NCBI RefSeq assembly: GCF_000166135.1
Contig: NC_014666.1
Coordinates: 4,154,001 to 4,218,000 of the forward strand
DNA: 64,000 nt
Reading direction: 5' to 3'
Source of the DNA: Pseudofrankia inefficax
GTDB lineage: Bacteria; Actinomycetota; Actinomycetes; Frankiales; Frankiaceae
Below the pieces are notes generated by a model, which did no database searches, was not told the DNA's origin, and saw nothing but the letters and a program-made list of their open reading frames with translations. Made by a program: the position numbers and the translations under genes. This document shows positions 43,825-52,478 of this stretch, piece after piece (positions within the stretch are counted from its first letter, which is position 1; the number at the start of each line of letters is the position of its first letter).

Positions 43825-44212
43825 GGCGGGCTCCTCGGGCGTGCCGTCCGCGACGGTCCGGAGGTCCGGGCGTGCGCGGAGCCTAGAAGCGATCGGATTC
43901 GATCGCGAAGCGCCGAATTCCGCTGAGTGAAACGAGGTGCCCGCCGCGGACGAGCAGGGGCAGGGCCTGCGCGAGATGGGCGTGCCAGAAGGCGCCGAGC
44001 ACGGTCGGACCGGCGCCGCGACCGTCGCCTGGGCGACCCGGCGGGAACCTCCCAGACGCGAGGGAGATTCGCCCGGTCTACCGCGCTCGCGGTACATGCG
44101 GATGACCGCGCTGGAGGGACGCCGTCGTCGCGCCGGCGAGCGATGGTGACTGCGCCAGCCCGTCGGACGCGCGGGCCTGGCCTACGCCGCCCGGCATCGA
44201 GGAGTACTCGTC
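43825..44212. other. intergenic region, no supported gene
   Basis: 388 bases between the divergent CocE hydrolase and the Ser/Thr kinase. Only short Arg-rich frames cross it. It must hold two promoters, but I cannot point to specific sites. Confidence 0.45.
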
Positions 44213-45724
44213 GTGAATGGCTCCAGCACAGAGCAGGTGAGCCCGACCGGCCCCGGCCTGTCACTTCAGGCCCACGATCCGACAACCGTCGGTCAGTACT
44301 CCGTGCTGCGCCGGCTCGGCGCGGGCGGCATGGGCACCGTCTATCTCGGCCGCGGGCCGGCTGACAGCCTGGTCGCGATCAAGGTGATCCGGCCCGATCT
44401 GGCCCTCGATCAGGAGTTCCGCCGCCGCTTCCGGCGGGAGATCGAGGCGGCTCGCAGTGTCGCGCCGTTCTGCACCGCGGAGGTCCTGGACGCCGACCCG
44501 GACGCGGCGGCGCCCTACCTGGTGACCGAGTTCATCGAGGGCACCCGGCTCGACGAGGCGGTCGAGGCCGCCCCCCTCAGCCCGTCGACGCTCACCGGGC
44601 TGGCCATCGGCGTCGCGACCGCGCTGGCCGCGATCCACCGCGCTGGCCTGGTGCATCGTGACCTCAAGCCCAGCAACGTCATCCTGTCGCTGTCGGGCCC
44701 CAGGGTCATCGACTTCGGCATCGCCCAGGTGCTCGACGGCGGGATCGCGAAGCCGACGGCCTGGGGATTCGGCTCCACAGGATGGATGGCACCCGAGCAG
44801 ATCAACGGCCAGGCGATCGGGCCGGCCGCCGACGTGTTCGCCTGGGGCCTGCTCGTCGCCTACGCGGCCAGCGGCTGCCACCCGTTCGGGAGCGACACCG
44901 ACCTGGGCCTCGCCCGCCGGATCGCCAACGCCGAACCGGTGCTGATCGGCCTGCCCGCGGACCTGGCTGAGATTGTCCGCGCCGCGCTCGCGAAGGACCC
45001 CGCGAACCGCCCCAGCGCCCGAGACCTCCTGCTGCGTCTCGTCGAACGCGAACCGGGCGGTGGCGCCGAACCGGCCCTGCGACTGTTGGCCCCCACCCGC
45101 GCGCAGCCACGATCCGGCGCGACGCCACAGTCGCGGCGACGGCTGGTCGCCGGGCTCGCCGCCCTCACGCTCGCGTTGGTCGCGCTGACCGGGATCTGGT
45201 GGGCCGTGGGCCGGCCTGGCGGTGGCCAGCCCGATCCTGCGGCCATGGCCACGGCGCCCCCGGTGGGCGCCTCCTCGACGCCCAGTTCGGCGACGCCGAG
45301 CTCGTCGACGCCGAGTGCCGCGCAGAGACCGAGCGCTTCACCGACGCCCCGCGGCTTCGCCGACGGGTCGTTGCGGTTCAGCGTCGACGGAGTCGAATGC
45401 GGCGTCACTGGCCTGGGTGTGGGCCTGCTGACGGGTCAGAGCGACGGTCACTTCTGCCTCGTCACGATGACGGTCCGCAACACCGGCGCCGCGCCGCGGC
45501 AGCTCGACAACGGCGACCAATACGCCTTCGACTCCCTCGGTGAACGACACACCGCCGACTACACGGCACGTTTCTACCTGCCCGGCGGGATCATCTGGGC
45601 GACCGTGAACCCCGGCGGGTCGGTCCACGGAACGATGGCCTTCGACGTCCCGGACGGAGCGCGGCTGACACGACTGGAGCTTCACACGACCACGGGCACC
45701 AGCGGAGTATCGATTCCCGTGTGA
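44213..45724 (+). CDS. transmembrane Ser/Thr protein kinase
   Basis: 503 residues. The kinase domain (about 28-280) has the Gly loop LGAGGMGTVY, VAIKVI Lys, HRDLKPSNV catalytic loop, DFGIA and the APE-equivalent MAPEQ. A single membrane helix, AGLAALTLALVALTGIWWAVG, lies near residue 325. The extracellular part is a Ser/Thr/Pro linker and a C-terminal beta-sandwich domain (about 385-503) with two Cys (VECGVTG and HFCLVT), like DUF4352 or similar sensing domains. The GTG start at 44213 has GAGGAG upstream. It probably senses an outside cue. Confidence 0.9.
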   Translation: MNGSSTEQVSPTGPGLSLQAHDPTTVGQYSVLRRLGAGGMGTVYLGRGPADSLVAIKVIRPDLALDQEFRRRFRREIEAARSVAPFCTAEVLDADPDAAAPYLVTEFIEGTRLDEAVEAAPLSPSTLTGLAIGVATALAAIHRAGLVHRDLKPSNVILSLSGPRVIDFGIAQVLDGGIAKPTAWGFGSTGWMAPEQINGQAIGPAADVFAWGLLVAYAASGCHPFGSDTDLGLARRIANAEPVLIGLPADLAEIVRAALAKDPANRPSARDLLLRLVEREPGGGAEPALRLLAPTRAQPRSGATPQSRRRLVAGLAALTLALVALTGIWWAVGRPGGGQPDPAAMATAPPVGASSTPSSATPSSSTPSAAQRPSASPTPRGFADGSLRFSVDGVECGVTGLGVGLLTGQSDGHFCLVTMTVRNTGAAPRQLDNGDQYAFDSLGERHTADYTARFYLPGGIIWATVNPGGSVHGTMAFDVPDGARLTRLELHTTTGTSGVSIPV

Positions 45725-45775
45725 ATGCGGTGCCGTCGTTCTGCGTCGGCCGGCGTGGTAGTCGGAGCGGTCCGC

Positions 45776-45803
45776 CAGGGGGAGCGGAGCGGCTCGCCCC
45801 CTG
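45776..45803. terminator. hairpin terminator between convergent genes
   Basis: CAGGGGG (45776-45782) pairs with CCCCCTG (45797-45803), with GAGC/GCTC-type inner pairing possible. It lies in the gap between the kinase and the convergent CaiB gene. Confidence 0.5.
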
Positions 45804-45834
45804 ACGGCCCGCGCTGTCCGGTCCGCGGGCTCCG

Positions 45835-47052
45835 TCAGGCGACCACCCCGCGCACCTTCAGGTCCACGATCGCGTCCCAGTCCAGGCCGAGGCCGGCGAG
45901 GATCTCCTCGCCGTGCTCGTTGAACTCCGGCGCGCGGCGCGGGACGGCCGGCTCGCTGTCGTACTGCACGGGCACGGCCACGAGGTGGAACGGCGTGCCG
46001 TCCGCGGCGTGGCATTCCTGCAGGTAGCCGTTGGCGACGGTCTGCGGATCCTCGGCCGCCTCCAGGGTGTGCTGCACGGCCGCCCACTGGCCGGTGAACG
46101 GTTCCAGGCGCTGGCGCCACTCGTCGAGGGTCGCCGCTGCGAAGACCGGCTCCAGGATCGCGACGGCCTCGGTCGTGTGGGTGATCAGTGCCTCGTGGCT
46201 GGCGAAGCGCGGGTCGGTCGTGAGCTCGGGCCGGCCGATGATCTCGCAGAGCGGCGCCCAGTACGCGCCGGCCTGCAGGCAGGTGAGCATGAGCTGGCGG
46301 CCGTCCTGGGTCTCGTACGTCCGGACCAGCGGATTGTTGGTGATCTGGTCCGCGGGCGGCACCGTCCACGGCGTCTTCAGCAGCAGCGACAGGGCGATGG
46401 CCTGGCCCATCGCCCACAGCCCGGTCCCGAGCAGCGAGATGTCGACGGTCGTCGGCTCGCCGGTGCGTTCCCGGTGGAACAGCGCCCCCATGATGCCGCC
46501 GGCGATGGTCATACCGCCGAGCGAGTCGCCGTAGCCGGGGCCGGGTGGGTTCGGGAGCAGGTCGTACTCGGGCCGTTTGACGCCCATCGCGGTGCCGGAA
46601 CGCGCCCAGAACGCGAGGGAGTCGTACGACCCCTTGTCGGCGTCCGGCCCGCGTTCTCCCTGTCCTGTCCCGGAGACATAGATGATTTTCGGGTTGGCCT
46701 TCCGGATCTGGTCGACGTCGAACCGCAGCTTCGCGCGGACGCGGGGCAGCTTGTTGGTCAGGAACACATCCGACGTCGCCGCGAGCCTGTAGAGGATCTC
46801 CTGGCCGTCGGTCGAGGTCAGGTCGAGGCCCAGGCTGCGCTTGCCACGGTTGGAGTGTTCGAGCAGCGCGTGGACGGAGCCCGTGGTCGCCATCATGCCG
46901 GTGGACGCCAGGCCGCGCATCGCGTCGCCGCGTTCGACGTGCTCGATTTTGATCACGTCCGCGCCCAGGTCGGCGAGCACGGCGGAGGCGGCCGGGACGA
47001 AGGTGTGCTCGGCGACCTCGAGAATGCGGACACCGCGCAGGATCGCGGTCAT
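45835..47052 (-). CDS. CaiB/BaiF family III CoA-transferase
   Basis: 405 residues, single-unit family III CoA-transferase. Motifs are LRGVRILEVAEHTFVP, GADVIKIEH and the catalytic region GSYDSLAFWARSG with the Asp that should form the CoA/acyl intermediate (unlike the double protein at 15.7 kb). The ATG at 47052 overlaps the P450-B stop (ATGA), so I use that start and not the longer frame to 47136. It would activate an acid by CoA exchange, probably the product made by the P450-ALDH-SDR genes upstream in the transcript. Confidence 0.85.
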   Translation of the reverse strand: MTAILRGVRILEVAEHTFVPAASAVLADLGADVIKIEHVERGDAMRGLASTGMMATTGSVHALLEHSNRGKRSLGLDLTSTDGQEILYRLAATSDVFLTNKLPRVRAKLRFDVDQIRKANPKIIYVSGTGQGERGPDADKGSYDSLAFWARSGTAMGVKRPEYDLLPNPPGPGYGDSLGGMTIAGGIMGALFHRERTGEPTTVDISLLGTGLWAMGQAIALSLLLKTPWTVPPADQITNNPLVRTYETQDGRQLMLTCLQAGAYWAPLCEIIGRPELTTDPRFASHEALITHTTEAVAILEPVFAAATLDEWRQRLEPFTGQWAAVQHTLEAAEDPQTVANGYLQECHAADGTPFHLVAVPVQYDSEPAVPRRAPEFNEHGEEILAGLGLDWDAIVDLKVRGVVA

Positions 47053-48266
47053 CTGCCCACCGTTGCCGGCAGGCGATCCCAGCCGCGCGTGGTCGAGGTG
47101 TGGGCGAGTTTCGCGTTTGTCCAGTCGATCTCCCATTCACTCCAGCGCCTCAGGATCTCGTCGAGGGCGACGCGGCCCTCCAGCCGGGCGAGCGCGGCGC
47201 CGAGGCAGAAATGGATGCCGTAGCCGAAGCTGAGGTGGCGGTCGATCCTGCGGTGGATGTCGAACCGGTCGGCGTCGGGGAAGTGCCGGTCGTCGCGGTT
47301 CGCGGAGGCGTTGAGCAGGGTCATGATGCTGCCGGCGGGAACGGTCTGGCCGTAGAGCTCGACGTCGCGGGCCACGTACCGGGCCTGGATCGGCGACGGC
47401 GCCTCGTACCGGAGGATCTCCTCGATCGCGTTCGGGACCAGCGACCGGTCCGCCGCGAGTTCCCGGCGCTGGTCCGGGTGCTCGGCGAGCAGCTTGCCGG
47501 TCCAGCCGATCAGGCGGGTGGTTGTCTCGTTTCCGGCGCCGGAGAGCAGGGTGACGTAGGTGAGGACCTCCTCGCGGGTCAGCTTTCGGAGGGTTCCGGT
47601 CTCGTCGGTGAACTCGGCGGTGAGCAGTTCGGTCATCAGGTCGTCGGAGGGGTTGTTCGCGCGCCAGTCGACGTAGTCGACGAACATCGAGCCGTCCATG
47701 AACCCGTCCTGGTAGAAGTCCTCGGACGACTCCAGGCTCAGGCCCTTGTCGAGCTGGTCGCGGATGGCCTCCTGGTCGCTTTCCGGAATCCCGAGCAGGA
47801 AGCCGATGGTGCGCATCGGCATCTCGGCGCCCAGCTGCCGGACGAAGTCCAGCTCACCGGAGCCGACGAGCGGGTCCAGGCACCGCGCGGTGAACTCGCG
47901 GACCTTCGACTCCAGGGCGAGCATCTTCTTCGGCGTGAAGACGCGGGCGAGCAGCGCGCGGTGCAGGTCGTGGCGCGGCGGGTCCTCGAAGAGGATGACG
48001 CCCGGGGGAACCTCGATGTTCGCCTTGATGATCTCGAGGACGGAACCCCGGCCGGACTGGTACGTCTCCCAGTCGGTAAGAGCGGGGGAGACGTCCTCGT
48101 AGCGGCTCAGGGCGAAGAACTCGTGCCGCTCGTTGTAGTACAGCGGCCTCTCGTCCCGTAACCGCCGCCAGACCGGGTAGGGGTCGCTGTCGATCTCGAA
48201 GTCGAACGGGTCGTAGTACACGTCGCTGTCGCTGGTGACTGTCACCGGACCTGCCTTCTCGCTCAC
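47049..48266 (-). CDS. cytochrome P450 (copy B)
   Basis: 405 residues, paralogue of P450-A at 33.4 kb with the same haem loop, I-helix and ExxR. The GTG at 48266 overlaps the aldehyde dehydrogenase stop (GTGA); an alternative GTG is at 48245. The stretch 47125-47698 is nearly identical to copy A while the substrate-recognition part upstream (for example SLESSEDFYQDGFMDG versus the corresponding SLTGGQESADLYQAVTV) is diverged. The two enzymes would thus differ in substrate but share the catalytic core. Confidence 0.92.
   Translation of the reverse strand: MSEKAGPVTVTSDSDVYYDPFDFEIDSDPYPVWRRLRDERPLYYNERHEFFALSRYEDVSPALTDWETYQSGRGSVLEIIKANIEVPPGVILFEDPPRHDLHRALLARVFTPKKMLALESKVREFTARCLDPLVGSGELDFVRQLGAEMPMRTIGFLLGIPESDQEAIRDQLDKGLSLESSEDFYQDGFMDGSMFVDYVDWRANNPSDDLMTELLTAEFTDETGTLRKLTREEVLTYVTLLSGAGNETTTRLIGWTGKLLAEHPDQRRELAADRSLVPNAIEEILRYEAPSPIQARYVARDVELYGQTVPAGSIMTLLNASANRDDRHFPDADRFDIHRRIDRHLSFGYGIHFCLGAALARLEGRVALDEILRRWSEWEIDWTNAKLAHTSTTRGWDRLPATVGR
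47125..47698 (-). repeat. conversion tract shared with P450-A, copy B
   Basis: 574 bases matching 33497-34070 with six mismatches and no gaps. Confidence 0.9.
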
Positions 48267-49729
48267 GCCTTCGGCCACGCGACGGCCTTGGTCTCCAGGT
48301 ACTGCTCGAATCCGTACGCGCCGTTCTGGCGGCCCAGGCCGCTGTGCTTGTAGCCGCCGAACGGGACGTCGGGGCCGAACGCGTAGCCGCCGTTGACGTT
48401 GACGGCGCCGGCCCGGATCCGCCGGGCGACGTTCAACGACCGGTCGAGCGAGCCGGAGGTGACCGCTCCCGCGAGCCCGTACCTGCTCTCGTTGGCGATG
48501 CGGACCGCGTCGTCGTCGTCCTCGAACGGGATCACGACGAGGACCGGCCCGAAGATCTCCTCCTGCGCGATCGTCATCGTGTTGTCGACGTCCGTGAACA
48601 GCGTCGGCTCGACGTACCAGCCCCTGGGCAGGTGGTCGGGGCGGCCACCGCCGAGCGCCAGCGTGGCGCCCTCGTCGACGCCGGCGCGGATGAGCCCTTG
48701 CACCCGGTCGCGCTGTTTCGCCGAGACCAGCGGGCCCATCAGCACGTCGGGGCGCTGCGGGTCGCCGTAGGGCACGTTCGCCAGGGCAGCCGCCACGATC
48801 TCGACGCCCTCGTCGTAGCGCGACCGGGGCAGCAGCAGCCTGGTGGGGATGGCGCAGCCCTGGCCTGCGTGGAAACAGACGGTGATGCCCGCCATCGCCG
48901 CCGCCGACAGGTCGGCGTCGTCCAGGAAGATCGTGGCGGACTTGCCGCCGAGCTCCAGGAACAGCCGCTTCATCGTCGCCGCGCCCTTCTCGGCGATGCG
49001 CTTGCCGACCGCGGTCGAGCCGGTGAACGAGATGAGGTCGACCTTCGGGGAGAGCGTCAGCTCCTCGCCGACGAGATGGTCGGCCGACGTCACCACGTTC
49101 AGCACGCCGGCGGGGATGTCCGTGCGCTCGGCGACGAGACGGCCCAGCCGGGTCGCGTTCCAGGGCGTGTCGGGCGCCGGTTTGAGGACGACGGTGTTGC
49201 CGGTCGCCAGCGCCTGGCCGAGCTTGTTGAGGATCACCTCGAACGGGAAGTTCCACGGCGTGATCGCTCCGACGACGCCGACGGCCTCCTTCCAGACCTG
49301 CCGGATGCCGGGCTGGCCCAGGGGGTCGGTGGCCTCGGGGAGCTCGGCCGTCCAGGCGAACTCGTCGATGTACTTGGCCGGCCAGCGGATCGAGTCCGCC
49401 AGCGGATCGTCCAGCTGCGGGCCCTGGGTCACCAGCCGGGGCGCGCCGGCTTCGAGGATCAGCTCCTCCCGGAGGGCCTCACGTTCCGCTTCCAGGGCCT
49501 CCTGAAGCTGCTCCAGGCACCGCTTGCGGAAACGGTGGTTGGTCGACCAGTCGGTCTCGTCGAAAGCCCGCCGGGCCGCGTCGATCGCGCGGTGCATGTC
49601 GCCCGCCGCCGCGTCGGCGACATCACCGAGGACGTCCTCGGTGGCCGGGTTGATGTTCTCGAATGTCCTTCCGGACTCGGCGAGGGTGAGCTCGCCGTCG
49701 ATGAGCATCCTGCGCTCGCCTTGCGACAT
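48263..49729 (-). CDS. NAD(P)-dependent aldehyde dehydrogenase
   Basis: 488 residues. The Cys nucleophile is in HAGQGCAIPT, the Glu in FLELGGKSATI, the Asn in TPWNFPF and the cofactor loop is FTGSTAVGK. The start at 49729 has GAAGGGA upstream; the frame stays open far beyond because of high GC. It lies between SDR-B and P450-B in one transcript, so it may oxidise an aldehyde from alcohol oxidation. Confidence 0.9.
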   Translation of the reverse strand: MSQGERRMLIDGELTLAESGRTFENINPATEDVLGDVADAAAGDMHRAIDAARRAFDETDWSTNHRFRKRCLEQLQEALEAEREALREELILEAGAPRLVTQGPQLDDPLADSIRWPAKYIDEFAWTAELPEATDPLGQPGIRQVWKEAVGVVGAITPWNFPFEVILNKLGQALATGNTVVLKPAPDTPWNATRLGRLVAERTDIPAGVLNVVTSADHLVGEELTLSPKVDLISFTGSTAVGKRIAEKGAATMKRLFLELGGKSATIFLDDADLSAAAMAGITVCFHAGQGCAIPTRLLLPRSRYDEGVEIVAAALANVPYGDPQRPDVLMGPLVSAKQRDRVQGLIRAGVDEGATLALGGGRPDHLPRGWYVEPTLFTDVDNTMTIAQEEIFGPVLVVIPFEDDDDAVRIANESRYGLAGAVTSGSLDRSLNVARRIRAGAVNVNGGYAFGPDVPFGGYKHSGLGRQNGAYGFEQYLETKAVAWPKA

Positions 49730-49800
49730 TCCTGGACGTCCCTTCGTCACGCGGTCAGGTTTCGTCGCACAGTGGGGTTTCGTCGTGCTGTCGGGTGTGG

Positions 49801-50640
49801 TCAGGAGGCGCCGTAGCGGCTCATCACGTCCGCTCCCCAGGCCTCGAACGTGCGCGGAAGCTCGCCCCTGGGGGCGGTGGGAATGACGGTGAGATTCTCG
49901 TACTGGTATCCGCGCGGCAGGCTGATCGCGGCGACCATGGCATCGGCCACCATGTCGGGCGTCATCGTGCCGCCGTGCCGCAGCAGGCCCCGGCGGAACC
50001 ACAGCTCGAAGGCGGGCATCGCCCGGCCGTTCGCGTCCTCGACGGTGTTGAAGTCCGTGCCCAGGGTGTCGCCGCAGCGCAGCGCCGTGACCCGGATTCC
50101 GGTGCCCTCGAGCTCCAGGCGCAGGATGCGGGCGGCATGCTCCACCCCCGCGTTCGCCGCGGCGTACGGCAGGTGGTGTAGCCACTGCGTGCCCGCGCTC
50201 AGCGACGTGATGAAAAGGATGTCGCCGGGCTTCTCGGCCGCGAGCAGCGCGCGGACACCCCGGCGGGCCATGTACAGCCCGCCGACGAGCTTCGTGGCGA
50301 TCTCGGTGTGGATCTCCTCGGGAGAGAAGCTCTCCAGCGGTCCATAACGGCCGGTGGCCGCGTTGTTGATGACCGCGGTGACGGTCCCGAACCTCTCCTC
50401 GGCGGCGTCGAAGAAACGGTCCACGGACTCCGCGTCGGTGACGTCGAGCGGGTGCGCGAGGCACTCGCCGCCGGCCTTCTCGACAAGCGCCACCGTCTCG
50501 GCGAGCTTCTCGGCCCGGCGGCCGCCGACGACGACGCGCCACCCTAACTCGCCGAATTTCTGCGCCGTCGCCTGCCCGATTCCAGTTCCCGCGCCGGAGA
50601 TCGCGACGACACCGGCGGCCTGCTCCTTGGGCTCACTCAC
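49801..50640 (-). CDS. SDR-family protein with rearranged catalytic residues (copy B)
   Basis: 279 residues, aligned without gaps to SDR-A over its length. Cofactor motif SGAGTGIG is at 15-22. Ser146 and Tyr159 are kept, the usual Lys is Asn163 (PYAAANAG) and the usual Asn is Lys117 (ATKLVGG): compared with the classical N-S-Y-K set, Asn and Lys have swapped places. The GTG start at 50640 has GGGAG upstream. It is the first gene of a minus-strand operon with aldehyde dehydrogenase, P450-B and CaiB, and is insulated from the binding protein upstream by a long hairpin. Confidence 0.82.
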   Translation of the reverse strand: MSEPKEQAAGVVAISGAGTGIGQATAQKFGELGWRVVVGGRRAEKLAETVALVEKAGGECLAHPLDVTDAESVDRFFDAAEERFGTVTAVINNAATGRYGPLESFSPEEIHTEIATKLVGGLYMARRGVRALLAAEKPGDILFITSLSAGTQWLHHLPYAAANAGVEHAARILRLELEGTGIRVTALRCGDTLGTDFNTVEDANGRAMPAFELWFRRGLLRHGGTMTPDMVADAMVAAISLPRGYQYENLTVIPTAPRGELPRTFEAWGADVMSRYGAS

Positions 50641-50693
50641 TGGCTGCTCCCTACTGCTACGCAACGTGGGTAAAGAAGGGCGTGGCTGCGTCG

Positions 50694-50756
50694 CCGAGAT
50701 CGGGCCGGCGAGGCGCACGACACGCGCGCGCGGCAGGCTCGCCGGCCCGATCTCGG
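50694..50756. terminator. long perfect hairpin after the binding-protein gene
   Basis: A perfect 19-bp inverted repeat (50694-50712 with 50738-50756) with a 25-base loop, 12 bases after the binding-protein stop on the minus strand. It probably ends that transcript before SDR-B. Confidence 0.7.
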
Positions 50757-50767
50757 CTTGGGGGCGG

Positions 50768-52018
50768 TCAGGAGGCCGCGGCGACCGTCTTGCCGGGAAC
50801 CAGATCTCCGCACATGGGGGTGGCGCCCGGGACCAGCTTGAAGGTCGATCCCTCAAGCTTCGTGATCCAGCTGCAGTTGTTGGCGCCTCCGACGATGTTC
50901 TCGCGGTCGTTGATGTCGACCTTGTGGCCGCCGAACAGGCCCATGGCGTCCCAGTCGTGGATGCCGGAGAGGGCGGTGATCAGCGAGGACTGGGACGGGT
51001 TCGCGCCGGCCGCCTTCAGCGCGCGGACAAGCAGGCCGGTGGACACGTAGCCGTTGTACGAGGCGTAGGTGGCCGCGGTGGTGACGCCGCCGGCCTTCAG
51101 GTCGGACTCGAAGGCCTTGGTGGCGGCCGTCCGCATCTCGATGGGCTCGTAGTAGAGGGTGAAGTAGACCCCCTGCGCCTCGTTGAGCGCGCCCTGGCCG
51201 GCCTGGAGCAGGTCGCCGCCGTAGCCGGTGGGCAGCAGCGCGGCCTTGAGGCTCACGCCCTGGTCACGCAGGCCGCTGATCAGCGCGAAGGCCGTGTCCG
51301 GGTCGACCGTCGGGTACAGGCCGTCGATCCCCGCGGACTTCATCGCCAGCACCTCGGGCCCGACGTTGGTGCTGCCGAACGCGAACTTGGCGTTCAGATA
51401 GCCGACCTTGAGCCCGGCCACCTCCGCCGAGAGGGCTCCCGAGCCGGCGGCCTCCGAGGACACCGGCGAGGAACCGTAGCCGAGCGCTGCCAGGTTGGAG
51501 ACGCCCAGCAGCTTGAAGATCTTGCCGTAGGTCGTGGCGACCTTCGTCTGCTGCAGCGGGCCGGTCACCGAGAACATGTTCTTGCTCGCGGCCCACTCGG
51601 GACCGTCCTGGCTGATGCCGATGACCGGGACGTTGTGCGCGGTCAGGTAGTTCGACGCGGTGAACATCAGCGCCGACTCGCCGAGGACGGCCAGCACGTG
51701 GTCCTGGGTGACGAGCTTCTGCGCGGCCGTCAGCGCGGTCGTCGGGTTGGACGCCGTGTCCGCGACCACGTATTTGATCGTGTAGCCGTTGCGGGAGGCG
51801 TAGACCGTCCCGGCCTTGACGCCGTCGACGAACGTCTTGTTTCCCGACGCGGCCGGCCCCGTGACGTCGGTCAGCACACCGACGGTGATGGTCCTGTTCG
51901 TGGCTCCCGCGGTCGAGCCCGCATTGCTGGGCTGGGACGAGCCGCCGCAGCCGGCGGCTAAGAGCACCGCCGCGGCGCAGGTGAGGCCGGCTAACCAGCT
52001 GGTTCGGTTCCGAATCAT
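50768..52018 (-). CDS. orphan branched-chain-amino-acid-type substrate-binding lipoprotein
   Basis: 416 residues, Peripla_BP_6 group. The lipobox is LLAAGCGG near residue 22. The mature start is RTITVGVLTDVTGPAASGNKTFVDGVKAGTV, and AQKLVTQDHVLAVLGES is family-typical. The start at 52018 has GGAGAG upstream. No transporter genes of this type are adjacent, the next set being at 56-61 kb. It probably serves that system or another importer. A likely operator half-site lies 270 bases upstream, shared with the nearby TetR gene. Confidence 0.87.
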   Translation of the reverse strand: MIRNRTSWLAGLTCAAAVLLAAGCGGSSQPSNAGSTAGATNRTITVGVLTDVTGPAASGNKTFVDGVKAGTVYASRNGYTIKYVVADTASNPTTALTAAQKLVTQDHVLAVLGESALMFTASNYLTAHNVPVIGISQDGPEWAASKNMFSVTGPLQQTKVATTYGKIFKLLGVSNLAALGYGSSPVSSEAAGSGALSAEVAGLKVGYLNAKFAFGSTNVGPEVLAMKSAGIDGLYPTVDPDTAFALISGLRDQGVSLKAALLPTGYGGDLLQAGQGALNEAQGVYFTLYYEPIEMRTAATKAFESDLKAGGVTTAATYASYNGYVSTGLLVRALKAAGANPSQSSLITALSGIHDWDAMGLFGGHKVDINDRENIVGGANNCSWITKLEGSTFKLVPGATPMCGDLVPGKTVAAAS

Positions 52019-52289
52019 GGTCTCTCCGTAGCTTCGTTGTTGCTGAGGCCTCACGCCGGGCGACGTCGTCGCCGGCCTCTCTCGAATCACGTGCGGGCTC
52101 GGAGGTCGCGCCGCCAGGCCGTCCCGTCGCGGGCCTCCCGGGGCGGGGGCGCCGCGACGTGTGCCTGGACCGCGGTCCAGCGCCGACCGGCACCGGCGAC
52201 CCGCTGGCGGGCCGGGCGGAGATGCACGTCCACCACCTGCGTCTCCTCCACGTGGGCCAGCGAGGTGTCGCGACGATAAAATAGATGGA

Positions 52290-52300
52290 GTGTCTAGTCA
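52290..52300. promoter_or_regulatory. TetR operator half-site, copy 1
   Basis: GTGTCTAGTCA, upstream of the binding-protein gene. Its reverse complement TGACTAGACAC matches the site at 53355-53365 in 10 of 11 bases. TAGA-N7-TCTA symmetry around 52283-52297 suggests a full operator. Confidence 0.5.
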
Positions 52301-52478
52301 ATGCGTCTGCTGTCGCATTGTCAGTCAGACTGTCGGCGCGTGGACCTGGGCCTCCTGGGCGTCACCGGGCGCGACGACAGTGGCCGCTGGGGTCGCGGCG
52401 GCGGCCCGTCCCGGCGGGGAACCCGTGATCGGTCGGGTGGCACGGTCGGTTCGCCGGAGGGCGGCTCTTGAGAAACGC

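Noticed and set aside
47049-49256. 735-residue frame as a fused ALDH-P450
   Set aside because: The upstream part is the wrong frame of the aldehyde dehydrogenase gene; P450-B has its own GTG start overlapping the ALDH stop.
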